A DNA stretch of 64,000 bases from Corallium rubrum (Eukaryota; Cnidaria; Anthozoa; Scleralcyonacea; Coralliidae). Below, piece by piece: positions 26,245-37,098 of the stretch; position 1 is the first letter of the stretch, and each line of letters starts with the position of its first letter. Location: contig OZ035997.1 in assembly GCA_964035015.1 (NCBI GenBank), forward strand, positions 68,796,067-68,860,066. Direction: 5' to 3'. A program made the position numbers and the translations under genes. A model generated the notes under the pieces. The model saw nothing but the letters and a program-made list of their open reading frames with translations, was not told the DNA's origin and did no database searches.

Positions 26245-26866
26245 TATTATACACTTGTTGACTGGCGCCGAGGGAAACATCGAGTTTTACGGACCCGAAG
26301 GTTTCAATGTCACCCGAGGGTGACATTGAAGCCTGAGGGACCGTAAAACTCGATGTTTCCCGAGGCAAAAGTCAACAAGCGTTTTGTTATATACCAAAGA
26401 CTTTTAAAATAGAAAATACCAAGTTGACTCGAAACTTGCAAAAGGCAAAAAGACCTACCAAAACACTGACTTTGTCTTCGTAAATAATTTCAATTCAACT
26501 AAACAAATACACCAGACTCAACAAGTACAAAGAACGGCTTTAAATTTATCCAGGTTTTCTTCAGACCTTCTTTGAAGGTGTGTATAGATATTCTTTCCTT
26601 TGGAAAATGGATTATTTCATAGCAAACAAGCTCGAAACAGCTCTTGTTTTCAAAATGTTCCGAAAAGTCCAAAGTTCTTGATCTGATGCAATAATCATTG
26701 TGTATTCACGTGAACAACGCATGATTAAGCTGACGTCAGAGGGAAACAGTGCAATGTTTCCCTTTTTCCGAAAGAAACATTGAGTTTGTTGAACAACACG
26801 TGACCATGATTTGACGAATAGGATTTCATCTTTGGCAAACGAAAGTCTTTGGTATATAACAAAGCC
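26245..26866. mobile_element. Foldback-type insertion in the satellite
   Basis: Interrupts a satellite monomer. It contains a 126-bp palindrome at 26254-26379 (CTTGTTGACTGGCG and GTCAACAAG arms, CATCGAGTTTTACGG paired with CCGTAAAACTCGATG) and an outer inverted pair, TGTTATATACCAAAGACTTT near 26385 and AAAGTCTTTGGTATATAACA near 26845. It encodes nothing recognisable and is probably a nonautonomous DNA element. Confidence 0.75.
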
Positions 26867-28394
26867 TATTATTAATACCCTTTACACTTCCGCTGATCAC
26901 GTTTCTTGTAAAACAGCTAAAAAGCAATACTATATCTCAATTTGTTCCCCTTATCATAACAAAGAGTTTGATATAACTTGGAACAATACAGATGCAGTAG
27001 TACAAACGTTATAAGTGCAACCGTCAGGCAGCAAAATACGGAAAATTAATTATAGCCTGTTATTAATACACTTTACGCTTTCGCTCATCACGTTTGTTGT
27101 AAAACAGCTAAAAAGCTCTACTACATCTCACATTGTTCCTCTTACCATAACAAAGAGTTTGATATAAGTTAGAACAATACAGGTGCAGTAGAACAAACGT
27201 TATAAGTGAAGCCGTCAGGCAGCAAAGTACGGAAAATTAACTATAGTCTATTATTAATACCCTTTACACTTTCGCTCATCACGTTTGTTGTAAAACAGCT
27301 AAAAAGCTCCACTATATCTCAATTTATTCCTCTTATCACGAAAAGTTTGATATGGGTTGGAACAATACAGATGCAGTAGTACAAACGTTATAAGTGTGAA
27401 ACCGTCGGGCAGTAAAATACGGAAAATTAACTATAGCCTATTATTAATACCCTTTACACTTTCGCTCATCATGTTTGTCGTAAAACAGCTAAAAAGATCT
27501 AATACAGCTCAAATTGTTCCTCTTATTTTAAGAAAGAGTTTGATATAAGTTGGAACAATACAGGTGCAGTAGAACAAACGTTATAAGTGAAGCCGTCAGG
27601 CAGCAAAGTACGGAAAATTAACTATAGTCTATTATTAATACCCTTTACACTTTCGCTCATCACGTTTGTTGTAAAACAGCTAGAAAGCAATACTATACCT
27701 CAATTTGTTCCCCTTATCATAACAAAGAGTTTGATATAAGTTGGAACAATACAGAGGCAGTAGTACAAACGTTATAAGTGTGAAACCGTCAGGCAGTAAA
27801 ATACGGAAAATTAACTATAGCCTATTATTAATACCCTTTACACTTTCGCTCATCACGTTTGTTGTAAAACAGCTAAAAAGCTCTACTACATCTGAAATTG
27901 TTCCTCTTATTTTAACAGAGTTTGATATAAGTTGGAACAATACAGGTGCAGTAGAACAAGCGTTATAAGTGAAGCCATCAGACAGTATAATATGGAAAAT
28001 TAAGTATAGCCTATTATTAATACCCTTTACACTTTCGCTGATCACGTTTCTTGTAAAACAGCTAAAAAGCTCTACTATATCTCAGTTTGTTCCTCTTATC
28101 ATAACAAAGAGTTTGATATAACGTGGAACAATACAGATACAGTAGTACAAACGTTATAGTAAGCCGTCAGGCACGAAAATACGGAAAATTAATTATGGCT
28201 TATTATTAATGCCCTTTACACTTTCGCTCATCACGTTTGTTGTAAAACAGCTAAAAAGCAATATTATATCTCAGTTTGTTCCTCTTATCATAACAAAGAG
28301 TTTGATATAACGTCGAACAATACAGATGCAGTAGTACAAACGTTATAATAAGCCGTCAGGCAGTAAAAGACGGAAAATTAATTATAGTTAGTTA

Positions 28395-28620
28395 CACTGT
28401 TAATTGGAAGGAGTAAATATAACTCCAAAACTGAAGTTAAAAAAAAAGGTTCAAAATATTCCGTTTTTCGGAGTAAAAAGTTACTCCATTTTAGGAGTAA
28501 AATATATACTCGCATTTTGGAGTTAAAATGATCCCGATTTTGGAGTTAAAATTACTCCTATTTGAGAGTAAATATTAACTAGTCGAATATGGAGTAAAAT
28601 TATGTTATGATGTAATTCTA
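28395..28620 (+). mobile_element. Left end of a CACTA-like element with GGAGTAA motif array
   Basis: Begins CACTGTTAATTGGAAGGAGT immediately after the satellite. It is followed by an array of GGAGTAAA, GGAGTTAAAA and TTACTCC words at 15-30 bp spacing. Same syntax as the arrays at 1960, 5460 and 19185 but with a different core word. No right end was found in the window. Confidence 0.65.
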
Positions 28621-29085
28621 GAGCAAAAATGCTGCATTATACCAGATGTAAATGGAAACTAATTTCTTGATTTAAAATGTATTTCTTGCTTCATAAAACT
28701 GATAATAGTCATAGACAAACGAGCCGCCGAGCCGTCTTGGCTGTGTTATATTATTTAACACGACAAAATATTTGAAAAAAGGCAACATTGAGGTCTCCAT
28801 ACTCCATAGGAAGGAAATCTCTATGGTAATCTCCACACTTTTACGACCTTTTCAAAAAACACTCCACGAGATCACGTGGGCTGTGGCTGTCAGAGCTACG
28901 ATTACAACCACGGGCGCTATATATAAAGCGCCCTGATTACGACCCTCCATGAATAACAAGACACCTGGGTCAGGTGTGCACTTGGGCTACTGGAAAGTGC
29001 AGAGGTCTCTATAACGCATGAGCAAAGAGGTGGGAGTCAGCCGAGGAAGATCAGATCGAACGCTGAATGTGCAGGTCTATCCTGA
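28621..29085. other. Noncoding stretch before the ISL2EU-like element
   Basis: Relatively GC-rich from about 28850 onward. No reading frame or RNA gene that I can support. Confidence 0.5.
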
Positions 29086-29168
29086 ATAGGCGAGTTTCAG
29101 GGCGTTGCGCGCACATCACTTTTTAAAAGGACTGGCGGGCTCCATTCAAAGTAAACAAGACAAAGACA

Positions 29169-31211
29169 ATGGCGGATGACACTATCAAACAATCTAAACG
29201 AGTCTCTGGAAATGTTTGCTGCGCTGTGAGTTGTTTAAATCGTCAGGGAAGAGATCCTGTTAGCTTCTACAGGATACCTGCGGCGAAAAGCCGTCGCAGT
29301 GACTGGATAAGGGCTATAAGTCGCGCTGGAAATTGGCGTCCATCTTCCAACACTCGTTTGTGTTGCGAGCACTTTATATCAGGCAAGAAATGCAAGAATC
29401 CTCTATCCCCGAACTATCTACCACGAGTATTCTCCCATAAAAAGTCGAAAATAAGCATTCCCACAATCACCAGAACCGGTACCAGTGGAATAGTTTCCAA
29501 AGAGGATTCCAGTGCAGGGGAAAGTAACTCTGGTTTGACTACTGCTAAAGACAAATATTTGGATTGTGAGACTGTATTAGATGGCGAAACTTCAGAAAGG
29601 TAAATATCATTATAAGCTTCAGAAGCTGGATATAACAGCGTAGCAAGCTTAAGTTTATTGTGTTTTGTATTTAGCTTTCATCCCAGTCTGGCTACTGCCA
29701 CTTTACGTTCGCTAAATAATGCTGCACTGTCAAAATTATTATAACAAGCTTAAGGTTTTTACCTACTGTATAGTATATAATGGTTTCTTTTTAAAGAAGA
29801 TACCAATTCATATTTAGCAGCATGCCAGGAAGCTTACAAATGCTATATCTTTGAGGACCATGGGTGATATCTCATGTACTGATGTTGAACAACTACTGAC
29901 TCCTACAACTTGTGATGAAACAGTTACCTGGTAAGTTAAAGTCTTGGTTGTACATGGGAGTCTTTGCATATTGTTTACAATTGACATAGAACTCTCATAT
30001 TGCAAACTTGGGTGTACTAGTGTTTTGAACAAAGACATTGGATTTGCTCTTATGTTATTCATTTTCCATCAATAATATCTCAAACTCCTCATGTACATCC
30101 TCATGTATATAGCCATTAACTTTTGTTTCTAGTAACTAGAATTCTTGACTCTTTTTAGTGACTTCACCAATACATTTAGTGTTCAAACAGCTTATGCACC
30201 AGAGACTATGCTAAAAAGAATTAAGGAACTTGAAGATGAAAACAAGGAACTAAAAGTGAAACTGTTGACCTTGGAGAACATTAGAAGTGATTCCAAACTG
30301 GTGAAATTTTACACAGGGTTTGTTAACTATGAAACATTCATTGCTCTATTTGATTATCTTCAGCCGAAAGCTGAACAATGAAATATTGGAATGGCAGAAA
30401 TTCTGTTGGTGGTAAGCATTACACTTGTGGGAAGAAGTCCGAACATGTCCTGAGCAAACTTGATGAGTTTTTTATGATAATGGTAGACTCAGACTTGGAC
30501 TATTGTTAAAGGATTTGGCTGCACGCTTTGGAATCTCTGAAAGTTCCTGCTCAAAGATTTTTTTTACTACATGGATCAATTTCCTCTATTTTGAGTTAAC
30601 AGCGATGTGCCAATACACATCAAAGGAGAAAACACTAGAGACAATGCCAAAGCAATTTCACAACTTTCCATGCACATGTGTCATCATTGACTGCACGGAG
30701 ATATTTACCCAGAGGCCTTCATCATTGGAAACACAGCGGCAGACATTTAGCAATATAAGCACCATAACACATTTAAATTTCTTGTTGGGATCAGCCCAAA
30801 TGGTGCCATAATTTATGTTAGTAGGGCATGGGGAGGTCGTGCTTCAGACAAGCACATAACACACAACTCTGACTTTCTAGATAACGTAGAGTATGGTAAT
30901 CAAGTAATGACAGATAGGGGCTTCGATATTGAAGCAGGGGCTTCGATATTGAAGCAGAACTTACTTCACTTGGTGGAAGTCTAGTGATGCCCCCATTTAA
31001 AGGGAGTCACCGTTCCCAGCTCTCTCCTGAGGAGGTCATGAAGGGAAAGGGAATAGCCGAAGTTCGGATTCATGTTGAGCGAGCTATAGGAAGGATTAAA
31101 ACATTCCATATTTTAGATACAGATATGAAGTTAAGTATGAAAGATGTAACAGAGCAGATTTTTACTGTTTGTGCATTTCTTACAAATTTCCAGACACCAT
31201 ATATAAAATAG
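29169..31211 (+). pseudogene. THAP-finger DDE_Tnp_4 transposase, broken by frameshifts
   Basis: Exons 29169-29599, 29829-29930 and 30159-31211 join in consistent phase (2, 2) at good splice sites. Residues ~16-90 form a THAP C2CH finger (CCAVSCLNRQGRDPVSFYRIP, then W, then CCEHF, and PNYLP). A short coiled coil follows (IKELEDENKELKVKLLTLE). Then come an HTH-like segment (LLKDLAARFGISESSCSKIF) and the catalytic region with IIDCTEIF, DRGFDI and HVERAIGRIK, which supply the D, D and E of the DDE_Tnp_4 family. Damage in the last exon: single-base deletions near 30378, 30487 and 30745, and a 20-bp tandem duplication (GGGGCTTCGATATTGAAGCA) near 30915-30955. The first two exons are intact. It cannot make a full transposase as it stands. 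DNA cutting and joining in the nucleus is the family role. Confidence 0.88.
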
Positions 31212-31237
31212 ATTAGAATATATATTTATATATACAG

Positions 31238-31959
31238 TCATGTAATGAATTCACATAGCTTTTCTGTACATGTCTTGCCACTGGGAAGGGTCTGGATGCC
31301 ATTGGCAACTATAGATTCAAGAGCAAATAGCACTGCTGCGGTGTGAGAGCATACTTCACCAAGTCTAAATGAGAAAGGAAAAGAATAACAAATTTCGTGT
31401 ACAATACTTATATTAAATATTGTAGCAAATATTATTAAAAAGTTACATCTTTTTCACATAATTAGTAAAGTTTTAATCCAAGCTACTTCAGTCTTTACCC
31501 AGCAACGCAAACACAGTGAGCACCATATACTTCACTGGTGTCTTTTCCCAAGCATACAACAACTTTATAAGTTTCTGTTGTGCTTTGAGAAGGCAAGCAG
31601 TCACACCTGGAAGTAAAAAAAGTTATATTTGAATATCGTTGGAACTTTCCAAAAAGCAACTTCCTCTACAAAGTAAAATAACAAGCATTCAGTTCTGCAA
31701 GATTATTTTTAACATCTGACAATTACCTGAACAAACAAAATGGGGAGTTTGTTGGTTTGGCAAATTCCAACTTATTCAGATGTCCTTCCTCAAACAGAGA
31801 ATACGCTCTCAGCGTTTTGTATGCTCTTATGCTTTGCTGATCAAATGATTTGTCATTCGAGTGAAGTAGGTAGTTATCTGGTATAGTTTCCGGAAGTTTA
31901 ACGTTGTTGTTGCTCGCTTGTACCACTGCTTGTACAGGTTTTGCAAGTCTATCCGCCAT
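31238..31959 (-). CDS. SWIM zinc-finger partner protein of the ISL2EU-like element
   Basis: Starts at an ATG just inside the right inverted repeat. Exons 31959-31727, 31606-31499 and 31364-31238 join in phase through AG/GTAATT, TTCCAG and GG/GTAAAG signals to a TGA at 31238-31240, giving 155 residues with no internal stop. The second and third exons read CDCLPSQSTTETYKVVVC, AHCVCVAG and LGEVCSHTAAVLFALES, a SWIM finger (CxCxnCxH). In ISL2EU elements this finger is normally followed by a YqaJ-type nuclease domain; here the frame stops just after it (TCTEKLCEFIT) and only 26 bp separate it from the transposase stop. The nuclease part is therefore missing. The role is unknown; DNA or protein binding is the family expectation. 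Confidence 0.75.
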
Positions 31960-32030
31960 TACATATTTGAATGGAGCCCACCAGTCCTTTTAAAAAGTGA
32001 TGCGCGCGCAACACCCTGAAATTCGCCTAT

Positions 32031-34344
32031 GTCAATTTAAAGTGTCAGGATGATATGTGTCCTGATACCTAGGGGACTTCTCTGTCCCACATGTGGGATG
32101 TTAAACTAAAAGCATATAACAAAAAAAACAAAAACAGTAGGGGTGTTGTGGTCAGGGTCTGAGGTGGAACTTTCTCCCTAGGGTGTTGTGGTTAGATTTA
32201 GGGTTACTGGTGGTTGTCGTTAGGTTTAGGGTCAATTGGTTAGAGGTGGGGGTCAGGGTTGGGTTTCATTTTCTTTAATATTCAGGATTATCTGGAATTC
32301 TAGACCACTCCACGATTCAGGATAATGGGTCATTCCAGAAAAGATCCATACCTCCCCCACAGAGGAAATTTGTGCTGTCCGGGGAGGGGAGGGGGATTAA
32401 GGTCAGTAGCAGTAAGGTTTAGAAGAGAGTATGTTACAGGTCAGGATGAAGAACATTTTAAACATTGATTTCATATATAGTTTTGTCAAAAGTTTTTTCT
32501 AGAACACAAAGAGTGGAACTATACTTTTGCCTCACTATTATGCTCAAAATCATGTTGACATAATGTGGACAACCCTAAGGGTCCAAGGCTCAAAATCTTG
32601 AGTGATGAACACTCATTACAGGAACAAATGCATGAAGCTATACCAGTATAGTAATCACAATGTAAATTTTTAAGAGATTTGTTTTATTTGAGGCTCCATG
32701 TATCCATGTCTATGTGACTATACACGGATAACCGATTTCAAACTGCTCAAACAAAATCGTTTAAACATGGCATAAAAACTTTGTTCTATAAACTAAATTT
32801 AGACAACGACTATCTAAATAAGCTTACGTACTGTACCAATGGAAATAACGAAACAGCTCACCTTTACTTAAACAGATCACAATCATTTACAATGTCTAGT
32901 ATCTAGTTGATTCCTTGTTTCTTTCGGAGAACACGTAGTCAGACAAAGGTGTCATAGACGTAGCCATACTAAAGGTCCGCCTTCGCATTGATTGAAGAGT
33001 CTTTGAGATCACAACACTAATAGATATATATAGTCATTTAAACATGTCCTATTGTCCTTCACTCCTTCAGTTTAAAGTTTCCAATTATTTTTAATACACC
33101 TTGATTCGCTGACAGTCCGACTACTCTGACATCTTTGTTTGAGATGACTGCTGTGTAGTGTACCAAGAAATGTCATGGAAATATTCAAAAACATCGATAA
33201 AATGGAAAGAAAAGCTTCGTTCAAGAGACAACTCGCCATGAATATCGCCAGCGACCGCGCGGAGGACTAATAACGCGTCGCAAAAAAAAAAGAATCGCGA
33301 AACCTAGACTCGGCTACCCCAGGTAGCCCGAGTAATTATTTCCTGCACGGGGGGCCCTAGCCTGCGAACCCGGACGTATTTCCCCATACACGCGTGTGCT
33401 AAGCGGCGAAGCCTTTAATATTATTGAAAATATAATAGACAACTCACGACGAACGGAAGAAATGTCATAAAAACCCAACATTTTTGTAAAAATTCGCACA
33501 ATATGAAATTCAAGATAGCTTTGTAATATGGAGAACCCTTGTTTTGACAGCGAAGTTCATGTGTGTCACAGGTAAACAAACGACTATTTTATATTCATAT
33601 AATACTGTAAAATCGTTCATATTGTTATATATAATATAGCAAAAATACAACTGGTGCTGATTCGATACTCGATATTATCGAAAAATACGACTTTGGCTAC
33701 GTCGTATCTTTTTATGTAATAGTTCAAATACGAGACGGAGGACTTTACCGAGATTTCAAAGTCCAAGTGCTTTTTGAAAAGGAGAGCCTTCTTAATGCAC
33801 GAGGGCTTTGTAATCCCGGTAAAGTCCGACGTCGAGTATTTGAACTGACTTCTCAAACTCAAAACTCCGAAGATACCTCTGAAACGTAATATAATTTTCC
33901 TTATTTCAAAGTCCCAAGACTTTTAAAACGTATTTTGCATTATTTCAAGGTACTAGTACTTTTCCTCCGATTTCAAAGCACTGAGTAAACATTAATTTCT
34001 TTTGTTTTTGGTTCATGAATTATTAATGATTTGAGATGTTTTCGATAATATCGAATGTGGATACTGGAAGTCATGAACTTTGTTGATATTCAACATTTTT
34101 ACAAATGTAGTATTGGATCCTTTCGTTCTACAGGCATGATCCTTTAGTAGTACTTGCAGCAACAGAATGGATGTGTCACCTTCAATATCTAATGAGAATA
34201 TTAAGTATGTACTGTATAAGTATAATGGTTGTTCATTGATCAGTTGATAATAATTATATATAGTATGACAGCAACATTTAAGTAATGTTTGCTACTTATT
34301 TTACCCAATGGGAACTTGTTCTCTATTTAAACAATTTATGTATA
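32031..34344. other. Noncoding stretch with repeat fragments
   Basis: 32326-32400 is the left half of a dispersed MITE (GGTCATTCCAGAAAAGATCC) also seen at 63046. 32150-32265 has diverged GGGTGTTGTGGT / GGTTTAGGGT words. 33721-33846 is a foldback. No gene is visible. Confidence 0.6.
33721..33846. repeat. Foldback, ~50-bp arms
   Basis: GTTCAAATACGAGACGGAGG pairs with the inverse of CGACGTCGAGTATTTGAAC, and GGACTTTACCGAGATTTCAA with CTTTGTAATCCCGGTAAAGT, with scattered mismatches. Confidence 0.8.
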
Positions 34345-34507
34345 CAGTTGAACCTCCCTTTAAGAGACCACCTCTAAGAGTAAGCGACTGGTCACCTCTC
34401 TTAAGCAATTCCCCGAGTTTTAAGTGATCACTTCCATTACTGCATGCAACCACAGGTACACAACATTTTGGGTGCAGTGGTTGCTAGCTTATGGGAGGTT
34501 TGACTCT
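34345..34507. mobile_element. Short Tc1/mariner-like MITE
   Basis: Starts CAGTTGAACCTCCCTTTAAG after a TA and ends GGGAGGTTTGACTCTA. The CAGTTGAACCTC-type end is typical of Tc1/mariner-derived nonautonomous elements. About 163 bp, no coding capacity. Confidence 0.6.
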
Positions 34508-34750
34508 ATTTGTATCCGTCCCCCATTCTTTTCCCTGCTTACATTTAATTACAGTATTGAACATCGATGCATACCGTCCAGTAGTTGAATCAAGATTGCT
34601 GGATGATTGGTGAGGATTCCTTGACAGGCAACTACTTAAAAAGCTATTTTCTTTGCCTTAAATATTTGGTACAATTTGACCGTGGCAGTTATACATATAC
34701 TGTTCAGTATTACATTGGAAACTAGTGATGCATTACAGTTGATTTTTACA

Positions 34751-34782
<32 letters not shown>

Positions 34783-36472
34783 CTTTTAACTGCAATGTTC
34801 TGATCAGTTCATTCTGATTTTTTTTTAAACTACAGTATACATTTAATTGATTTCTAGAACCCAGCAGCCAATCAAATGCATAGTTCAATAATGAACTTGT
34901 GAGCATCCAAATGAACTTCGAAATATTGCAGTGAAAAGTTATAAAAAAATTACTGTAATTTGACACCTGGCAAAATTCCAGCTTAATTAGATACACACAC
35001 TCAGTTTACTTTACAGTTTACAGTGTACAGTATCTATAGGTAGGACATGTTTGATTTTTTCACCATTATCTAAATTGCGTTTAGAAATTCAAAGGAGTCT
35101 CTACAGTGACATGCTCAATCTACGGTCTCTACAGTGACATGCTCATACACTCTTGGATACAGTTTAATACATGTAACTATACTGTCTACAGCACATACCG
35201 GACTTGTTGCTGCATTCATCAAGCAAAGCTTGGGCCACGTCCTTGAGCAGATATTTCATTGATAATGTATCTTTATTTTGGGCAAGATTTATTATTTTCA
35301 TTAGGTATTGTCCTTTGAATTTTAGCATGAACAACTTTAGCATAAAAATACTACGGGATTACACTTTATACTGCATTAGTACATGTACGTTCATGTGAGT
35401 CCTCACAGACACATGGTATTCAGTTGTGGAACTGTATTTAGTTCATGACATTACCTCAAATCCTGAAATCAGCCGCAGTGCTGGATATTGAGTAATTAAA
35501 TTCTTCAAATTTGTTGGGCTTGTTAAGATTTTATTTCTCCGGTATGGGAAGGTCACACACATCAATTCTTTTATAAGGGCAACATTTTTGTTTGTAGTTT
35601 TCAACATTTCTTTCTTCATTACGTCGATATGATTTAGGACATGTCTTCAGTTTCTCCTAATAGGTCGAGACCAGATACTTTTCTAAACTTTGCTGGTTTA
35701 TTTGTTTCTTCAGGGGAAGAGGTGCTGATGTGATGAAGTCTCTTATTTTTCCTTATGTTCTTGAAGCGGAATTTTATTGATTGCTCCCATGAATCCTATG
35801 AGAACAATATTTATTGCACATGAAAGTTGTGTCTTTTTATTGTTTTTCTTGATATGTTTAAGGTTATATTGTAGACCTTCAGCCCAGGTAATATTTTGGG
35901 AAAACCTTTAGCACCCTGTCCATTTATTGCAGATACCTAAACATATGTATATTGTTGGATAGCTTAATATTTAAGAACAAGATTTTTTGTTCAAACCAAA
36001 TATATTTTTGACTGCCATACAGTGCACTAAATATTACATTTTCCCAAAACATACCCTGAAGCAGTGAAGGTCTACAGTATATCGTTAATCGAAGAGAGTG
36101 TAATTTCATGTCATTATAATTATTGATCAATCCAAAATTCCAAATTGATTAACAATTATTCATCAACAAATTCAGGCTGTAACTGCAGAAAATAAAATAA
36201 ATAAAGTTAACCATTTCTATTATTAATTTCCTGTACATGTACAGTATGTATAGGTTAGCAGGTTTAACTCATTAAGGGCAATGGTGTACTTTAATATGTA
36301 AAGATCACACTACATATGTCACATTGTATAACGAGTTGTAAAATTAGGAATAATATTGAAGTTTAAATATTTGAACAATTAGTCACACGAAACTGCATCT
36401 CGGTAACTGATCATTATACAGTGTGATGTATGCAGTGGGATATTTAAATACATATCAAACAAATGTTATTGT
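34508..36472. other. AT-rich noncoding stretch
   Basis: Contains an (AT)n run at 34753-34781, a direct repeat of GTCTCTACAGTGACATGCTC at about 35096 and 35124, and a weak inverted pair (TAATATTTTGGGAAAA near 35889, TTTTCCCAAAACATA near 36040). No exon I can support. Confidence 0.55.
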
Positions 36473-36480
36473 TATACATG

Positions 36481-36808
36481 CAGTGATGGATCCAGCTTGA
36501 TCTGGTAGGGGGTGCTGAGTGAGCGAAGTGAGATCAGGCCTGTGGTGTGGGGTGTGACCGAGGCAGGGTGGAGCGCCGCTGAGGGAGCTGAGGCAGGGGT
36601 CTGAGGACACAGCTTGCAATTTGAATTGTCTATTGTACATTATCATGCTATTATCTTATTTTGTCTCTATTTTATTTTTGTTAAATTTGTTTGAAAATTG
36701 CCTTGCCAAATCCAAAAATATTGGATTTGACAAGGCAATTGGCACCCCCTTGGCCAAGGCCAGGGTGGTGTGCACCTCTCCCCCCACCCCCCTGTAAATT
36801 CATCACTG
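36481..36808. mobile_element. hAT-type MITE with 8-bp target duplication
   Basis: Begins CAGTGATGGATCCAGC and ends ATTCATCACTG. It is flanked by TATACATG (36473-36480) and TATTCATG (36809-36816), an 8-bp duplication with one mismatch, as expected for hAT. It also contains a small hairpin, TTGCCTTGCCAAATCC with GGATTTGACAAGGCAA. Confidence 0.8.
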
Positions 36809-37098
36809 TATTCATGTATGGAAAGCACTAGCTGCTTCTGACAGACTGTGATTGTCTGCTGCCAGGGCAAGAGTTCTCTGTAATGCCCCAGGCATTGTGG
36901 AATTGTTAATGCATTGTGATACAGAACCTAAAGCTGCCTAAGTATAGGATAAATACCGAGAACGGAGGCTTTAAGCCAGATACAACCCGAGGGGCCGCAA
37001 ACTTACAACACGATTTAAGGAGGTTTCCTAAGGGAATTATTAAGCCACATGATTTGCTTTTATTTTGAAAAGAAGAGAAAAAAAATGCTATATAAAGA

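Larger units (their letters stand above)
19415..28390. repeat. ~192-bp satellite array with insertions
   Basis: Monomers start around TATAGCCTATTATTAA and contain CCCTTTACACTTTCGCTCAT, AAAACAGCTAAAAAGC, AGTTTGATATAAGTT, ACAATACAGATGCAGTAG and CCGTCAGGCAGTAAAA. Spacings of recurring words (25590 to 25974, 27357 to 27741) are 384 bp, i.e. two monomers of 192 bp. Monomer types alternate. A 63-codon ORF recurs every second monomer (25199, 25590, 25974, 27357, 27741), reflecting the repeat and not a gene. Confidence 0.95.
29086..32030. mobile_element. Complete ISL2EU/Harbinger-like DNA transposon
   Basis: Terminal inverted repeats of about 60 bp: the left starts AGGCGAGTTTCAGGGCGTTG at 29088 and the right is the inverse, ending CCCTGAAATTCGCCT at 32028. 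The arms share CATCACTTTTTAAAAGGACT and GGGCTCCATTCAAA. AT flanks both ends (29086-29087 and 32029-32030), consistent with a 2-bp AT target duplication. Two divergent genes start just inside the repeats: a THAP/DDE transposase on + and a SWIM protein on -. That pairing points to the ISL2EU group and away from classical Harbinger, which carries a Myb-like partner. Confidence 0.85.

Noticed and set aside
25199-27968. 63-aa ORFs starting MEQYRCSSTNV in the satellite
   Set aside because: They follow the 192-bp monomer period and break in other monomers; satellite artefacts.
32150-32270. GGTTAGGGT-like words as a telomeric repeat tract
   Set aside because: Words such as GGTTTAGGGT are irregular and not in tandem; more likely a low-complexity G-rich stretch.
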